14,927 bases of DNA from Pseudaquidulcibacter sp964557085 (GTDB lineage: Bacteria; Pseudomonadota; Alphaproteobacteria; Caulobacterales; Aquidulcibacteraceae), in assembly GCA_964557085.1 (NCBI GenBank), contig CAZKYS010000059.1, forward strand, positions 1 through 14,927, given 5' to 3'. A program made the translations under genes and the position numbers. The notes beneath the pieces are model-generated. The model saw nothing but the letters and a program-made list of their open reading frames with translations, did not search any database and had not been told where the DNA came from. Positions 13,765 through 14,927 of the stretch are shown piece after piece. The stretch's first letter is position 1; each line of letters begins with the position of its first letter.

Positions 13765-13792
13765 ATATCTAAAAAGCGTGGTTTTTAGATAT
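13765..13792. terminator. terminator-like hairpin between convergent genes
   Basis: ATATCTAAAAA and TTTTTAGATAT pair perfectly over 11 bp around a 6-base loop (GCGTGG). Read on the minus strand, TTTT follows the stem directly. Read on the plus strand, seven T come 10 bases later (13803-13809). It sits between pleD and the convergent gene at 13848, so it may serve both. The stem is AT-rich and only moderately stable. Confidence 0.6.
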
Positions 13793-13847
13793 ATTTGACA
13801 ACTTTTTTTGAAAATTTACTGAAGGCAAATTTTTTTTGGGGAAATGT

Positions 13848-14381
13848 CTAGTTCGTACCTTTGAAAAGTTCGGGGAATTTTTGGGAATATTCAGTGAGGG
13901 TAGATTGGCAATCTTTCATTGTTGAATCTATGTAATTTTGATGCGTGCCAAGTGTTCGATATGTCCAATAGGCGGATTTGAAAGAATTAACGCCACTTGT
14001 AAAAGATTCAGAAGCAAGAGCTTGCGCAGATTTTAAATCAATTTTGCGATCAATCATAAGACGTTGCACGCCAAAATTACCAACTATAGTACCATTATTC
14101 ATTACAATTTTTGCTTTTTCTGGGGTTTCGCTGGTAAGTTCACCCAATCCATAAATTTTCCCGCCGCAATAGGTCAATTCACGCCACCATTCATATTTTA
14201 TAATTTTGCCTTCTTTATTTTTAATTTCGCGCATTTTATCAGGTGAGGTGGTGGGTTTAATCGGCTCGACTGGCTTTGAAACTGTTGTTTTAGAGGGCAC
14301 GCTTGGCTTTTTAACGGTTTCGCCAAAAGACGATGTTGCGCACAATATTGAAATTAAAGGAATTAAATATAGGGGCTTCAA
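13848..14381 (-). CDS. small secreted protein of unknown function
   Basis: This 177-residue protein starts at TTG; GGAG lies 7 nt upstream (14389-14392), which supports that unusual start. Residues 1-20 form a signal peptide (a Lys, a hydrophobic core with LYLIPLISILC, cleavage likely near SSFG|E). The context of Cys14 is not a lipobox. Residues 22-48 are a Pro/Thr/Lys/Ser-rich linker. From about 58 comes a compact domain, with IIKYEWWRELTYCGGKIYG and later FKSAYWTYRTLG. Cys72 and Cys158 are the only mature cysteines and could pair in the periplasm. I do not recognise the family. It is convergent with pleD and divergent from the MmcQ/YjbR gene. Confidence 0.75.
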   Translation of the reverse strand: MKPLYLIPLISILCATSSFGETVKKPSVPSKTTVSKPVEPIKPTTSPDKMREIKNKEGKIIKYEWWRELTYCGGKIYGLGELTSETPEKAKIVMNNGTIVGNFGVQRLMIDRKIDLKSAQALASESFTSGVNSFKSAYWTYRTLGTHQNYIDSTMKDCQSTLTEYSQKFPELFKGTN

Positions 14382-14440
14382 TCGTAATCTCCAAAATTTT
14401 TTGTTTTAAAATAAATTCTACAAAACTATTATCGCAACCG

Positions 14441-14468
14441 ATTATGTCTAATATTGATAATGGGTCAA
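14441..14468 (-). promoter_or_regulatory. candidate sigma-70-type promoter of the secreted-protein gene
   Basis: On the minus strand TTGACC (14463-14468) and CATAAT (14441-14446) are 16 bp apart. A transcript would have a leader of about 50-55 nt before the TTG start at 14381. The 250-bp spacer 14382-14631 is AT-rich, and besides this and the palindrome at 14474 I see no convincing gene or RNA in it. Confidence 0.45.
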
Positions 14469-14473
14469 GGTAA

Positions 14474-14491
14474 GAATTAAAATTTTAATTC
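14474..14491. repeat. 18-bp perfect AT-rich palindrome
   Basis: GAATTAAAATTTTAATTC is a perfect 18-bp palindrome. It lies 5 bp upstream of the candidate -35 box of the minus-strand gene, a usual place for a regulator site. AT-rich DNA yields such palindromes by chance more often than mixed DNA. Confidence 0.4.
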
Positions 14492-14631
14492 CAAAATCAT
14501 AGACATTGGTTTGCTTATTTTGTCGTTTGCATTTAACATAATTCGTTCGTAACTAGTAAATTTCTTTTTTACAAATGCGTAAATCCTAAAATTAAATAAT
14601 AACTTGATGCACTTTCTGATAAATTCACCAA

Positions 14632-14927
14632 ATGAACCAAGCCAAATATAATGAATTTTGCAAAAGCCTTGAACATGCAACCCATATTTATCAATGGGAT
14701 GCAGATGTTTGGAAAATTGGTGGGAAAGTTTTTGCAATTGGCGGATGGGAAAAAGAAGGTGATGATTTCGCAATTATTTTCAAATGTTCCGATATCGCTT
14801 TTGAGATTAACAAGGTTGAAAGAGGGGTCAGGCCCGCACCCTATATGGCATCACGTGGTTTAAAATGGCTGCAAATTTTTAATAATGATAGTTTTAGCGA
14901 TGAACAAATATTTGAATTTGTAAAAAT
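14632..14927 (+). CDS. MmcQ/YjbR family protein, N-terminal part
   Basis: 98 codons are visible and the gene runs off the right edge. The translation begins MNQAKYNEFCKSLEHATH and continues with VWKIGGKVFAIGGWEKEG, then FKCSDIAFEI, then RPAPYMASRGLKWLQIF. This is the characteristic order of the small MmcQ/YjbR family (CyaY-like fold, sometimes called DNA-binding; full length usually near 110-120 residues). Only a few residues should be missing. An in-frame stop lies 4 codons upstream of the ATG, so the start is fixed, although no ribosome site is evident. The precise function of the family is unsettled. It is divergently transcribed from the secreted-protein gene. Confidence 0.88.
   Translation, partial: MNQAKYNEFCKSLEHATHIYQWDADVWKIGGKVFAIGGWEKEGDDFAIIFKCSDIAFEINKVERGVRPAPYMASRGLKWLQIFNNDSFSDEQIFEFVK

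Noticed and set aside
13811..13837. AAAATTT/AAATTTT inverted repeat followed by T-run, possible second terminator after pleD
   Set aside because: The 7-bp stem is A/T only with a 9-base loop and would be very weak. The hairpin at 13765-13792 explains the spacer better.
14477..14773. 98-residue minus-strand open frame
   Set aside because: It runs antisense through the MmcQ/YjbR gene, which has clear family identity; the remaining part has no recognisable feature or ribosome site.

Overview
The window looks like chromosome of an AT-rich alphaproteobacterium. Three things point there: a gene transfer agent (GTA) structural cluster of the Rhodobacter capsulatus RcGTA type, a divK-pleD cell-cycle pair whose PleD keeps Caulobacter residue numbering, and a DinB polymerase with the N-terminal zinc-ribbon extension I associate with that class. 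I cannot name the genus. A run of 10 N at 1048-1057 shows this is a draft assembly or scaffold.

Positions 1-10100 hold the plus-strand GTA cluster, cut at the left edge inside the portal gene. The order is portal (g3), g3.5, prohead protease (g4), major capsid (g5, start hidden by the N run), head-tail connector (g6), tail terminator (g8), tail tube (g9), two tail-assembly chaperone-like genes (g10, g10.1), a very short tape measure (g11), distal tail (g12), hub with Fe-S type cysteines (g13), NlpC/P60 peptidase (g14) and the giant TIM-barrel tail-tip protein (g15, 1220 aa). Most junctions are ATGA or TAATG overlaps, so translation is probably coupled. The clear AGGAGA ribosome sites precede capsid and tail tube, the two highest-copy parts. 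The g7 stopper gene expected between g6 and g8 is absent. Every gene from g3.5 to g15 is open apart from the assembly gap, which suggests a maintained particle rather than a decaying prophage.

Positions 10090-11841 (minus strand) hold msrB, whose 3' end overlaps the end of g15 by 11 bp, and dinB. Between them lies a compact set of GC-rich hairpins and an 18-bp perfect palindrome. Divergently from dinB, the plus strand carries divK and pleD (11941-13698). They encode a single-domain receiver and a REC-REC-GGDEF diguanylate cyclase with an intact active site and inhibitory site.

After pleD comes a 149-bp spacer with an inverted repeat and a terminator-like hairpin. A minus-strand gene for a small secreted protein of unknown function follows (13848-14381); it uses a TTG start. 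A 250-bp AT-rich divergent spacer with a candidate promoter and an 18-bp AT palindrome comes next. The window ends inside an MmcQ/YjbR-family gene (14632 onward).

The main points of interest are the GTA without g7 and with a short tape measure, and its position about 2 kb from divK-pleD. Relatives of these two regulators feed the CckA-CtrA phosphorelay that controls GTA production in other alphaproteobacteria. No integrase, transposase, CRISPR array, tRNA or rRNA was seen.
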